From positions 124,001 to 188,000 of the forward strand of contig NZ_JAMQAW010000006.1 in the NCBI RefSeq assembly GCF_023701525.1: a DNA stretch of 64,000 nt, written 5' to 3'. This DNA comes from Streptomyces albipurpureus (GTDB lineage: Bacteria > Actinomycetota > Actinomycetes > Streptomycetales > Streptomycetaceae). Shown here piece after piece: positions 1 through 7,989 of the stretch; position 1 is the stretch's first letter, and each line of letters begins with the position of its first letter. The notes below the pieces were generated by a model that was not told the origin of the DNA, ran no database searches, and was given only the letters and a program-made list of their open reading frames with translations. The translations under genes and the position numbers were made by a program.

Positions 1-40
1 CACCCCTCCGGTGGACGGCACCACATCACTTCCCGGGCTA

Positions 41-1381
41 TCAGGTGGCCAGGGAACCCATGTTGTAGGTGGAGGTGTATCCGATCCAGCTGTAGTGCTT
101 GGCACCACCGAAGGTCCCGGAGTGCACCCCGCGCGCGGTGGAACCGGTCGTACTGCTCGCCACCGCACCACCGCTGTCACCGCCGGCGCTGGTGTACGAG
201 GCCGCGGACTGCCCATAGACCACACAGCCGCAGGTGCTGCTGGTGTGACTGGCATTGGTGGACGAGATGGTTCCGCAGCGGGCACTCTCGGAGTTGCGGC
301 CGTAGAGGCATGAGGTGGCACCGATGGTTCCGAGCGCCGAACCCGTCACCACCCGGGCCTTGACCGCGGCACTCTCGTATAGCCATGGCTGGCCTCCGCT
401 AGGGATGGAGATATAGCGCATATCGGCCGATGTGCCGGCGCTCAGGGCGTTGATGTTGGTCAGGGAGCCATAGGCGCCCGCGCCGGAGCTCACCGTACCG
501 GTGTTGGTTCCCCAGCCGCAGTGACCTGCGGTCACCGCTCCGCGCACCCCGGCCCGGTTGACGACCCAGCCGATGGAACAGAGCACTCCGGCGAAGCTCA
601 CACCCACTCCGCCACGGCGCGGCGAGTCGCAGACATTGCGGGACGTACAGGCCTCCTCGATGCCTTCGCCCTCGCTGATCCGCGCGGTCACACCGAGCTT
701 GGCCAGGGTGGCGCGTACCGCGTGGGGCGAAGTACCCCTGCTGATGGTCACCTTGAGGCGATTGGCGACCACATCCTCATCGATGGCCACGATCGGGGAC
801 ACGGCCGCCGCCGTGCGCACCGACCCCCAGAGCGCCTTCATCGCCCGGGTGAGCCGCGCGGTGGAGTGCTTGACGACACGGAACTCCACATCGGATGCGG
901 CACTGCCCGCGACCCCGGCCCGGGCGAGCAGTTGTTTCCGGGTCTGCTGTGCCGGTAACGCTCCGGCGAACTGGACGACCAGGCGGCCGCCCTGGCGATT
1001 GTCCAGGAAGTGCCCGGCGAAGTCGTCGCGTTGGGCGAGCCCTCTCACCGTGGGCGCGACGGACGCCAGCAGCGCATCCCGTCGTCGCATCTCCTTCGCC
1101 TCGGCGGCGGTGCCGATGAACCCCCACTCGTTGACGAGGGTTCCCAGGCCCGCCTGGGCGCGGGAGCGCTGCTGGACGATGGCGCTCAGTTCGCTGGCGC
1201 TCGTCCCGAAGCCCAGTTCGCCACGGAGACGGAGGGACTCGGCGAAGACGGTGCTGTCCGCCTGTGTGGTGGCGGTCCGCACCGAGGGTGTCGGGGATGG
1301 CTGGGCCGCCGCCGGCACTGCCAGGGGCACGAGCATCCCGGCCGCAGCAAGGAGCGGTAGCACAAGGGATCGGAGCTTCAT
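41..1381 (-). CDS. Secreted S1 family serine protease with propeptide
   Basis: Extracellular chymotrypsin-fold endopeptidase of the streptogrisin / alpha-lytic protease type, 446 residues. The first ~33 residues form a signal peptide (MKLRS, a Leu/Ala/Val core, then AAA before QPSP). Residues ~35-240 look like the alpha-lytic-type pro-domain that folds and then leaves the enzyme. The mature part begins near residue 250. The catalytic triad is visible: His287 in TAGHCG, Asp320 in ADMRY and Ser403 in GGDSGG. Cysteine pairs flank the His and Ser as in streptogrisins. I chose the ATG at 1381 because GGAGG lies 5-9 bases upstream; an upstream in-frame ATG at 1399 has no such site. The gene stands alone. 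The function class is firm; the substrate preference is not readable. Confidence 0.93.
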   Translation of the reverse strand: MKLRSLVLPLLAAAGMLVPLAVPAAAQPSPTPSVRTATTQADSTVFAESLRLRGELGFGTSASELSAIVQQRSRAQAGLGTLVNEWGFIGTAAEAKEMRRRDALLASVAPTVRGLAQRDDFAGHFLDNRQGGRLVVQFAGALPAQQTRKQLLARAGVAGSAASDVEFRVVKHSTARLTRAMKALWGSVRTAAAVSPIVAIDEDVVANRLKVTISRGTSPHAVRATLAKLGVTARISEGEGIEEACTSRNVCDSPRRGGVGVSFAGVLCSIGWVVNRAGVRGAVTAGHCGWGTNTGTVSSGAGAYGSLTNINALSAGTSADMRYISIPSGGQPWLYESAAVKARVVTGSALGTIGATSCLYGRNSESARCGTISSTNASHTSSTCGCVVYGQSAASYTSAGGDSGGAVASSTTGSTARGVHSGTFGGAKHYSWIGYTSTYNMGSLAT

Positions 1382-1405
1382 CGGACCTCCAGAACACATG
1401 GAATG

Positions 1406-1419
1406 GTCATGGGCATGAC
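1406..1419. promoter_or_regulatory. Perfect inverted repeat upstream of the protease
   Basis: GTCATG-gg-CATGAC, a perfect 6+2+6 palindrome, lies 25-38 bases upstream of the protease ATG. Its position between the likely promoter and the start suggests an operator. No regulator is identified. Confidence 0.35.
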
Positions 1420-1672
1420 AGTTCTTGAGTCGTAGGAGCGCGGGGTGGACCCTAGAAGCCCCCCTCTGAAGGGGTCAAGGCCACCCCCCACGAAGCACCA
1501 CCTTCCGGTTGATGCCACCACCGAGTGCCCCACCCCTGGCCAGCGGCTCACACCGCGATCGACGGATCTCACCAACGGATAAGTTGACTCAATGCGGACC
1601 ACGGCCGGGGAGGAGTGTCCAGATGGGCGTGGGCCGGCCAAGCCAGCCCCGGCACCTGACAGAATCACCCAT

Positions 1673-2449
1673 ATGGACCCCGATCTCGTACTGCTGCGCC
1701 AACTGATCGAGGGGTCAGCGATCATCAGCGCCCGCCCCGGCCGCGGCCTTCCCGAGCCTGCCGTCCGGGCGGCGGAGTCGGTGGTGGGCGCACTGCCGGG
1801 GTCCTACCGCTGGTGGCTGACCACCTATGGGAGCGGCACCCTGCACGGCACGGAGATCGCCACCATCGCACCGGAAGAGCACCGGGACGCTCCCGAGTCC
1901 CTCCTTGCCCCCGGTCGCCTCATGGGCAACCGACTCCACTTCTACGAGGAGCCGGACGGCGGCGACAGCTTCTCCTTCGCCCTGGACCAGTCGGACCAGT
2001 CAGGCCACCAGGAGTACCCGGTGCTCCGCCGTGACCACTTCACCGGCGAGGAGGAGAGATACGCGGAGGGCTTCGCCGGCTTTCTGACCGTTCAGACCGC
2101 CCTGGCCTCCGGTCTGGGCGACGGCCCCAACCCGACGATCGCCCGGCTGTGGCGCACCACACCGGGCGTGCTGCTGCCGAACGGCATCCATATCTATGGT
2201 CCGGGCAGCATCAGCGAGCGGAACAAGACCTACGAGGTACGGAAGTACGCCCCGCCCTGGGTACTGGTCGGCGACGACAGCGGAGGCCGCGGACTCCTGA
2301 TGCGCCACCATGGAAAGGACCGGACCTCGGTGTACCGGCTGGACTTGGGCGCCCTTGATGAGTCCATCGCCACCAGCGGGGAGCGGGTGACCGGCGATCT
2401 CCTCGGGTGGCTGAATCAAGGGGCTGAGGGCCCCGAGGTCTGCGGATAG
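1673..2449 (+). CDS. SMI1/KNR4 (SUKH) family protein
   Basis: A 258-residue cytoplasmic protein with the SUKH-type fold signature near the N-terminus: LPGSYRWWLTTYGSG, then a loop reaching the GNRLHFYEE segment. SUKH proteins in bacteria are often immunity proteins against contact-dependent or secreted toxins, but many Streptomyces copies stand alone and have no known role. No toxin gene is visible next to this one. The ATG at 1673 is preferred because the protein family begins close to it; an in-frame ATG 27 codons earlier would add a non-homologous tail. The gene is monocistronic and ends ~220 bases before the small peptide gene. Family call good, function unknown. Confidence 0.7.
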   Translation: MDPDLVLLRQLIEGSAIISARPGRGLPEPAVRAAESVVGALPGSYRWWLTTYGSGTLHGTEIATIAPEEHRDAPESLLAPGRLMGNRLHFYEEPDGGDSFSFALDQSDQSGHQEYPVLRRDHFTGEEERYAEGFAGFLTVQTALASGLGDGPNPTIARLWRTTPGVLLPNGIHIYGPGSISERNKTYEVRKYAPPWVLVGDDSGGRGLLMRHHGKDRTSVYRLDLGALDESIATSGERVTGDLLGWLNQGAEGPEVCG

Positions 2450-2671
2450 AGGACCGAGGAGGCCCGGTGTGGGAATGGTTCCAGGCTGTGCATCTGTCGA
2501 TACCGATGGTGCCGTTGTCGCATTGCCGAAAAGGGCGCCCCCGCGCGCTCTGCCACTGCTCCCACTGCGCCCTCTAGCGTGATCGATGCCCCGCGAACAG
2601 TTCCATGCGCCGGGGAGAAGCAGACTCGTGGGTTCAAAGCCGTCAACCGGCAGTGAGCGGGGAGAACAATC

Positions 2672-2785
2672 ATGGGCAAGCACGAGAAGCCGCCGCCAGA
2701 CCTCGGCAAGGGCAAGCCACCTCCCGGAAACTCCGATGGCCAGGTCCCCAAACCCGAGCCAGGCGAAGGCGAGCATCGAAAGTGA
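2672..2785 (+). CDS. Putative imiditide-type RiPP precursor peptide 1
   Basis: A 37-residue, highly charged, proline-rich peptide starting MGKHEKPPPDLG and containing GNSDGQVPKPEP. A clear ribosome site (GGGGAG at 2659-2664) lies seven bases before the ATG. The stop codon is six bases before the start of a methyltransferase related to protein-isoaspartate methyltransferase. Asp22-Gly23 in SDGQ is the dipeptide most prone to succinimide formation. It shares the MGKH start and the S-D-G-Q-x-x-K-P motif with the peptide at 5072-5203, which has the same kind of neighbour. Known family: in imiditides a stand-alone PIMT homologue methylates one precursor Asp, which then cyclises to aspartimide. The assignment here is inference from motif and neighbourhood. 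Confidence 0.75.
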   Translation: MGKHEKPPPDLGKGKPPPGNSDGQVPKPEPGEGEHRK

Positions 2786-2791
2786 GTCACG

Positions 2792-3961
2792 GTGACGCTC
2801 GCTGACCTCCACCGTGCGCTGGCGCAGAGCCTGGAGGAGCGCGGGGCTTGGCCCGCTCGCTCCCCCTGGCTCCGGGCGGCGAACTCGGCGCTCCCCCGGC
2901 ATCAGTTCGCCCCGAACCTGCTCTGGGCCTGGGACGGGCACGGCTATGTCCCCATCGACCGGGACGATGACGCGGACCGGTGGGCGGCCGAGGTGTACGC
3001 GGGCCCCGATGACGCGGCCGTCACCCAGGTCACCGATGGTGTGCCGTCCTCCAGCCTGTCCTGTCCCAGTGTGGTCTTCGACATGCTGGACTGCCTGGAG
3101 CCGGAGCCCGGGGAGCGGGTACTGGAACTGGGCACCGGGACCGGTTGGAACGCGGCACTGCTCTCCTGGCGTGCCGGCCCCGACCAGGTCACCAGCGTGG
3201 AGGCGGATCCGTCGTTGGCCGCGGCTGCCCGCACCCGGCTGGAGCAGGCCGGGGCCCGGGTGAAGGTCGAGACCGGGGACGGTACGGCCGGTTGGCCGGG
3301 CGGTGCTCCCTACGATCGGGTGATCTCCACCTTCGCGGTCGACCGTGTGCCCTACGCATGGGTCGCGGGGACCCGTCCGGGCGGCCGGATCGTCACCCCG
3401 TGGGGGCGGCTGGGTCACCTCGCGCTCACCGTCGCCACCGATGGCCGATCCGCTTCCGGCAGGGTGCGGGGACTGGCTACCTTCATGCCCTCCCGCGGCA
3501 CCCCAACGGTCCCTGCGTACAGCTGTGTTCGGGGTGAGAGCCCGCCGGACGACGAGCGGCCCGTCGCCTATGACATGACCCCCTTGCACACCGACTGGCA
3601 TCTGCGGTTCGCGCTGCGGGTCGCCCTGCCCGAGTTGGTGATCGACACCGCTGTCGATGCGGATGGGGTCAACGCCTGGCTCCATGACGGAGCCAGCTCA
3701 TGGGCGGCGCTGTCCGCGGTCGGCGACGGACGGATCACGGCCTACCAGGGTGGCCCGCGCCGACTGGCCTGCGAGTTGGAAGGCGCCTGGGCTCGGTGGG
3801 TCGCCGAGGGCTCCCCTTCTCTGTATGACTTCGGGATGACCGTCCCCGCTGACGGCGACTCCTATATGTGGGCCAATGACCCGGTGAAGGGCCCTCGGTG
3901 GCCCATCCGCGCCACCGCTGGGTTCCTCTCAAGCATGGACTCCCGTCAAACGATGATGTGA
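2792..3961 (+). CDS. PIMT-like O-methyltransferase, partner of precursor 1
   Basis: A 389-residue protein. Residues ~1-210 resemble protein-L-isoaspartate O-methyltransferase: PRHQFAP, then TQVTDGVPSSS, then the SAM-binding motif ELGTGTGWNAALL, VEADP, and the later motif PYDRVISTFAVDRVPYAW followed by GGRIVTPWG. A C-terminal extension of ~170 residues is absent from housekeeping repair PIMTs (about 200-230 residues) but is usual in PIMT homologues of RiPP clusters. The start is a GTG six bases after the peptide stop, so the two are probably translated together. It likely methylates Asp22 of the preceding peptide. The 3' end overlaps the convergent second methyltransferase by 16 bases. Methyltransferase fold certain; substrate inferred. 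Confidence 0.85.
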   Translation: MTLADLHRALAQSLEERGAWPARSPWLRAANSALPRHQFAPNLLWAWDGHGYVPIDRDDDADRWAAEVYAGPDDAAVTQVTDGVPSSSLSCPSVVFDMLDCLEPEPGERVLELGTGTGWNAALLSWRAGPDQVTSVEADPSLAAAARTRLEQAGARVKVETGDGTAGWPGGAPYDRVISTFAVDRVPYAWVAGTRPGGRIVTPWGRLGHLALTVATDGRSASGRVRGLATFMPSRGTPTVPAYSCVRGESPPDDERPVAYDMTPLHTDWHLRFALRVALPELVIDTAVDADGVNAWLHDGASSWAALSAVGDGRITAYQGGPRRLACELEGAWARWVAEGSPSLYDFGMTVPADGDSYMWANDPVKGPRWPIRATAGFLSSMDSRQTMM

Positions 3962-5064
3962 TCCTCCGTGTCGAGCCAGACCCGCTCCCCGTCCGCGGTG
4001 ACGGTCAGCCCGGTACGGTCCCGTGTGGGGTGGCCCAGGTGCTCCCAGGTCCGGTACGCCGCCTCCGTCTCGTCCCACAACTGTCGGGGCCCGTAACTCT
4101 CGACGACGTAGTCGGTCCGGCCGGGGGCGTAGTCCACGGATGCCCAGGAACCGCGGTCGTCGGCCAGCAGCCACAGGGTCGCCTCACCGCTGTCGTCGGC
4201 TGCCTCGACGAGGACGTACCAGGCGTCGGGGAGGGTGAGGCCGATATAGAACAGGGCGTCGCTGTCGCCGACGAGATGCCAGGGGTTCACCGCGGTGTGT
4301 GAGGTGGTGGCCTGGTCGGTGTGGTGGAGGAAGTCACGGAGGTATCCCCGATGGGGACGCTGGTTGCGGGTGCGCATAAAGGACGGGAAGCCGCTGAACC
4401 GCCCGCGCCCCACCCCCGCTTCGACATCCAGGCTGAGGAAGCTGTGCGGGAAGAAGCTGCCGCCCCAGGGTGTCACGATCCGCCCTCGGGGGGTCTGCTC
4501 GATCCACGCGTAGGGAACGGCAGGCACGGTGTACGTGGCGATGAGCCGGTCATACGGCGCCCCCGGAGGCCACCCCTGGTCCGCGTCACCGCAGACGATC
4601 CCCGGGGTGTATCCCGCGGCTGCCACGTTCTTGGCGGCCCGCTCGACCAGCACGGGGTCGATGTCCACCGATGTCACCTGTTGCGAGCCCAGGCGATGGG
4701 CGAGCCAAGCAGCGTTGTACCCCGTGCCCGCGCCTGCCTCCAGTACGCGTTGACCTGGGTTGACCTGGAGCAGATCGAGCATGTGCAGCATGACCGACGG
4801 CATCGAGCTGGAGGAGGTGGGGAGCTGGTAGATACCCACCGCTGTCTCATCGCCGTCGTTGATCTGCGTGGTCAGCGCGACATCGTCGTACACCCAGGTC
4901 CGCCACTCGGCGAGTTGACTGCTCCGTAGCACCGCCCGCCCCCGCGCATCGATGCTGTCGGGGACGAAGAGCTCGCGCGGCACGGTGGCGACGGCGCTCT
5001 CCCATCCGGCGACCAGTGCGCCCTTCGCGGCGAGGATCTCCACCAAGCGGGCTGGTGAACTCAC
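3946..5064 (-). CDS. PIMT-like O-methyltransferase, partner of precursor 2
   Basis: A 372-residue paralogue of the enzyme encoded at 2792-3961. It has the same order of motifs: VPRELFVPD, ALTTQINDG, the SAM motif EAGAGTGYNAAWL, VDIDP, PYDRLIATYTVPAVPYAW and GRIVTPWGG, then a ~170-residue C-terminal extension. The GTG at 5064 is the first usable start after the stop of the small peptide gene, seven bases away; an ATG overlapping that stop is out of frame. The two methyltransferases differ widely outside the motifs, which suggests old duplication or separate acquisition rather than recent copying. It probably acts on the peptide encoded just upstream. Confidence 0.85.
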   Translation of the reverse strand: MSSPARLVEILAAKGALVAGWESAVATVPRELFVPDSIDARGRAVLRSSQLAEWRTWVYDDVALTTQINDGDETAVGIYQLPTSSSSMPSVMLHMLDLLQVNPGQRVLEAGAGTGYNAAWLAHRLGSQQVTSVDIDPVLVERAAKNVAAAGYTPGIVCGDADQGWPPGAPYDRLIATYTVPAVPYAWIEQTPRGRIVTPWGGSFFPHSFLSLDVEAGVGRGRFSGFPSFMRTRNQRPHRGYLRDFLHHTDQATTSHTAVNPWHLVGDSDALFYIGLTLPDAWYVLVEAADDSGEATLWLLADDRGSWASVDYAPGRTDYVVESYGPRQLWDETEAAYRTWEHLGHPTRDRTGLTVTADGERVWLDTEDHIIV

Positions 5065-5071
5065 GGTGACA

Positions 5072-5203
5072 TCAGGTCCTTTCGCTGGGCGGGTCCTCGG
5101 GCTCCGGCGGAGGCACCGGCTTCTTCCACTGGCCGTCCGATTCCCGCGGGGACTGGACCTGATCCCCCTCCTCGCCGCCTTTGCCGTCTCCGTGCTTGCC
5201 CAT
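5072..5203 (-). CDS. Putative imiditide-type RiPP precursor peptide 2
   Basis: A 43-residue charged peptide beginning MGKHGDGKGGEEG, with RESDGQWKKPVPPPEPED in the second half. The ATG at 5203 follows GGGAGGGA with good spacing. Asp23-Gly24 sits in the same SDGQ[V/W]xKP context and at almost the same position as Asp22 in the peptide at 2672-2785, although the sequences around it have diverged. The conserved parts are the MGKH start, the SDGQ motif and the Pro/Glu-rich tail. A GTG-start PIMT homologue follows seven bases after the stop. This is the evidence for a precursor/modifying-enzyme pair; the product and its activity are unknown. Confidence 0.75.
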   Translation of the reverse strand: MGKHGDGKGGEEGDQVQSPRESDGQWKKPVPPPEPEDPPSERT

Positions 5204-5354
5204 ATGTATCCCTCCCAGAGAATCATCCAGCACTTTACGTAGCGTCGCGCATACCGAGAGTGAGAGGAAGTCTGGTTTGCGACAGACCGACGGGATTCGC
5301 GCAGAGACCGTGGCCACCTCGCCCGCCACGGCCCCCCGGTGGGTGGTCGGATGC

Positions 5355-6572
5355 TCAGCGCAGTGCGCTCAGCTTCCGCCACTGCTCCCAGGAGAGGTTC
5401 CAGTTGCTGAAGCCGTTCCCCTGGCCGGGGGTGCCCTTGGTGTCCTCGCCCGTGATCTCGAACGGGTCGCCCACCCGTACGTCCCGATAGAAGGAGGCCG
5501 CGTCGGCGGTGCTCATGCCCACGCAGCCCGAGCTCTTGTTGGCGCGGCCGAGGTGTGCGGAGTTCCAGGGCGCGGCGTGGGCGTACATGCCGGACCAGGT
5601 GAGCCGCATCGAGTAGTCGACCATCTTGTTGTAGGCGTCTCCAAGGCCCACGGTCTCGGAGTTCATGTTGATGGTGCCTTCCTTGGACATCAGCACGGTG
5701 GTGCCGCGCCAGGAGCGCTTGTCGCCGCCGGGGGTACCACCGGAGATCGGGATGCCGCGGATCTGCTTGCCGTCGCGGTTCAGGGTGAGCTTGAAGTTGT
5801 CGAGGTCGACCTGGACGATCTGGCGGGCGCCGATGGTGAAGGCGGTCGAGTAGTCCCGTACGAACCAGCCTCCGGCTGCCCCGGAGTCGGTGCCGTTCAA
5901 CTCGGCCTTCAGACTGACCTTGGTGCCCGGCCGCCAGTACTCCCTGGGCCGCCAGTCCACCCGGTCCTTGCCCGACCAGTCCCGCATCCAGCCCCAGGAC
6001 CCCTCGGTGTTGTTCGAGGTGGTGACCCTGAGCTGCTTCTCCACCTCGGCCCTGTTCTTGACCGGGTTGTCAAAGACCAGGGAGATCGGGTGGGCGATGC
6101 CGATGGTGGTGTTCTCACCGGGACGCCAGTCGACCTTGTTGACCTTGCCCGCCGCGGCCGTGGAGAAGGAGGCCTGCCGCGTTCCCGTCGTACCGCCCGC
6201 TGTCTTCGTCACGGCCGTCACCGCGTAGGTGGCGTCGGGTACGGCCCGGCGGTGGGAGGTCCACACCGTGTTCCGCTCGGATATCCTGCCGGTGAGGCGC
6301 CCGCCCTTGCCGTCGGTGACCGTGACCGAGGTGAGGCTGCCGCCCTGTGCTGTGACCCGTACCGGCTCTCCCGGCTTCACCGCTTTGCCGCTCGGAGTCA
6401 CCGTCACGGTCGCGGGGCTGCCACCGCCCTTGGCCCCGCCCGCCTTGTCGTCCGTCTTCGCGCTGGCCGGGTCGGAAGTGCAGCCGGTCAGTGCGAGTGG
6501 TGCGAGCACGGCGGCCACCATCGCGAGGCGCGCGGTCGTATGACGTACGGGGCGCGCGGATATCGGGCGCAA
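5355..6572 (-). CDS. L,D-transpeptidase lipoprotein (YkuD domain, Ig-like)
   Basis: A 405-residue cell-wall enzyme that would form 3-3 cross-links between peptidoglycan stems at the outer face of the membrane. The N-terminus has a basic start, a hydrophobic stretch and the lipobox LTGC, so Cys31 should be lipidated. Residues ~60-240 look like the two Ig-like domains found before the YkuD domain in actinobacterial Ldt proteins. The YkuD domain covers ~245-385, with the active-site segment NKSSGCVGM and catalytic Cys350. A TTG start at 6572 is chosen because GGAGGT precedes it by five bases. Its neighbours FemX and MurJ also serve the cell wall. The gene stands alone on its strand. Confidence 0.92.
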   Translation of the reverse strand: MRPISARPVRHTTARLAMVAAVLAPLALTGCTSDPASAKTDDKAGGAKGGGSPATVTVTPSGKAVKPGEPVRVTAQGGSLTSVTVTDGKGGRLTGRISERNTVWTSHRRAVPDATYAVTAVTKTAGGTTGTRQASFSTAAAGKVNKVDWRPGENTTIGIAHPISLVFDNPVKNRAEVEKQLRVTTSNNTEGSWGWMRDWSGKDRVDWRPREYWRPGTKVSLKAELNGTDSGAAGGWFVRDYSTAFTIGARQIVQVDLDNFKLTLNRDGKQIRGIPISGGTPGGDKRSWRGTTVLMSKEGTINMNSETVGLGDAYNKMVDYSMRLTWSGMYAHAAPWNSAHLGRANKSSGCVGMSTADAASFYRDVRVGDPFEITGEDTKGTPGQGNGFSNWNLSWEQWRKLSALR

Positions 6573-6795
6573 CGGAGACCTCCGGCTGGGTTCGGATCGG
6601 TGAGCGGGCGGCTGAATCAGCGACCCTAGTAACTAAACGTGCAGGTGAGCGCGTGGGGTTGCCTGATGACAGCCACTGGTGGGAAACGGTCATCGTCCCG
6701 TCACCTTCGCCGCTCGGGACGGTCACGCACGGCTGTGAGCATCCGGGGCGTCCCCGCGACAGGCCGGGGTCGGGGCTGTGGAAGAAGGGCTCACT

Positions 6796-7989
6796 GTGTC
6801 GGCACTCCTTGTGACAACAGGCCGGGGCGGGCAGGACCACCAGCAGCAGGTGCGGCTCGAACCCATCGGTGCGGACGCCTACCGCGCGTTCCTCGCCTCC
6901 CGCACGGGAGCGGCCCTGGGCGCGGGCTTCTTGCAGTGCCCCTCCTGGGCCCAGGTCAAGGACGGCTGGCGGCCCCTGCTGCTCGGCTGGGGTTCGGCTC
7001 CCGCCGCGGGCGGGCTCAGCGGTGTCGCGCTGGTGCTTCTTCGCCAATTCCCCGGCACCCGCCGGTACTTCGCCTATCTGCCCGAGGGGCCGGTGGCCGA
7101 TTGGGCCGACCCGGACATCGATGCCTGGATCGATCCGCTGCTGCGCCATCTGCGAGGTGCGGGAGTCTTCGCGGTACGCATCGGCCCTGCGCCCGCCCAC
7201 CGTCGTTGGGACGCCGGGCCGCTCAAGGAGCGGACCGGCGCCGGCCGGCAGCTGGCCGATGTCCTCGACTGCGAGGTCGACCCGCTCGGGACCGCGGTCG
7301 CGGAACGGCTGCGCGCCCGGGGCTGGCAGCGCTGCGGCGACAGTGGGGGTGGCGACGGGGACGCGCAGCCCCGCCATGTCTTCCGGGTGCCGCTGGCCGG
7401 ACGCGACCGCGATGAGCTGTGGTCCGGGCTCAACCAGGAATGGCGGCGCAATGTGCGCCGCGCCCAGAAGTCCGGTGTGGAGGTGGTGATCGGCAGCGCG
7501 GCTGACCTGCCCGAGTTCTACCGGCTGTTGTGTGTCACCGAGAAGCGTGACGGCTTCCGGCTGGGCAGGGCACTGGCCTACTACGAGCGCCAGTACGCGG
7601 CCCTCAACATGGAGGAACCGGGCCGGATGAAGCTGTATCTCGCCCGCCACGACGGCGAGATACTCGCCGCCCACACCATGGTGACCGTGGGGCGGCGGGT
7701 CTGGTACCAGACCGGCGCGTCGGCCGACCACCGACGCGAGGTCCGCCCCTCCAACGCCCTCCAGTGGCGGATGATGCTGGATGCCCACGCCCTGGGCGCG
7801 GAGGTGTACGACATGCGCGGGGTACCCTCCACACTCGACCCCGCCGATCGTTCGTTCGGACTGCTGCGCTGGAAGCTCGGCACCGGGGGTCAGGTTGTGG
7901 AGACCCTGGGGGAATGGGAGAAACCGTTGGGCGGCACTGCCAACCACGCGCTTTACCGGGCGTTTCAAGCGTATCTGGCGCGCCGGTGA
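6796..7989 (+). CDS. FemX/FemABX-type peptidyltransferase
   Basis: A GNAT-fold aminoacyltransferase of the FemABX (lipid II:glycine glycyltransferase) family, 397 residues. It would use aminoacyl-tRNA to add the bridge amino acid (glycine in streptomycetes) to the Lys/Dap side chain of a wall precursor. Typical features are the NQEWRRNVRRAQKSGVEV segment, FYRLLCVTEKRDGF and the C-terminal block RPSNALQWRMMLDAHALGAEVYDMRG followed by FKLG-like LLRWKLGTGG. The GTG at 6796 is preferred for the AAGG-type site just before it; a GTG at 6778 is possible. The stop overlaps the murJ start (GTGA), so the two are translationally coupled, which fits joint work on lipid II. Confidence 0.9.
   Translation: MSALLVTTGRGGQDHQQQVRLEPIGADAYRAFLASRTGAALGAGFLQCPSWAQVKDGWRPLLLGWGSAPAAGGLSGVALVLLRQFPGTRRYFAYLPEGPVADWADPDIDAWIDPLLRHLRGAGVFAVRIGPAPAHRRWDAGPLKERTGAGRQLADVLDCEVDPLGTAVAERLRARGWQRCGDSGGGDGDAQPRHVFRVPLAGRDRDELWSGLNQEWRRNVRRAQKSGVEVVIGSAADLPEFYRLLCVTEKRDGFRLGRALAYYERQYAALNMEEPGRMKLYLARHDGEILAAHTMVTVGRRVWYQTGASADHRREVRPSNALQWRMMLDAHALGAEVYDMRGVPSTLDPADRSFGLLRWKLGTGGQVVETLGEWEKPLGGTANHALYRAFQAYLARR

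Noticed and set aside
2000..3685. A 561-codon minus-strand frame opposite the SMI1 and first methyltransferase genes
   Set aside because: It is low in hydrophobic periodicity, rich in Gly/Arg/His and has no family marks; both opposing genes have clear motifs.
6115..7968. A 617-codon minus-strand frame opposite the FemX gene
   Set aside because: The plus strand encodes a clear FemABX protein; the minus frame is the usual high-GC shadow.
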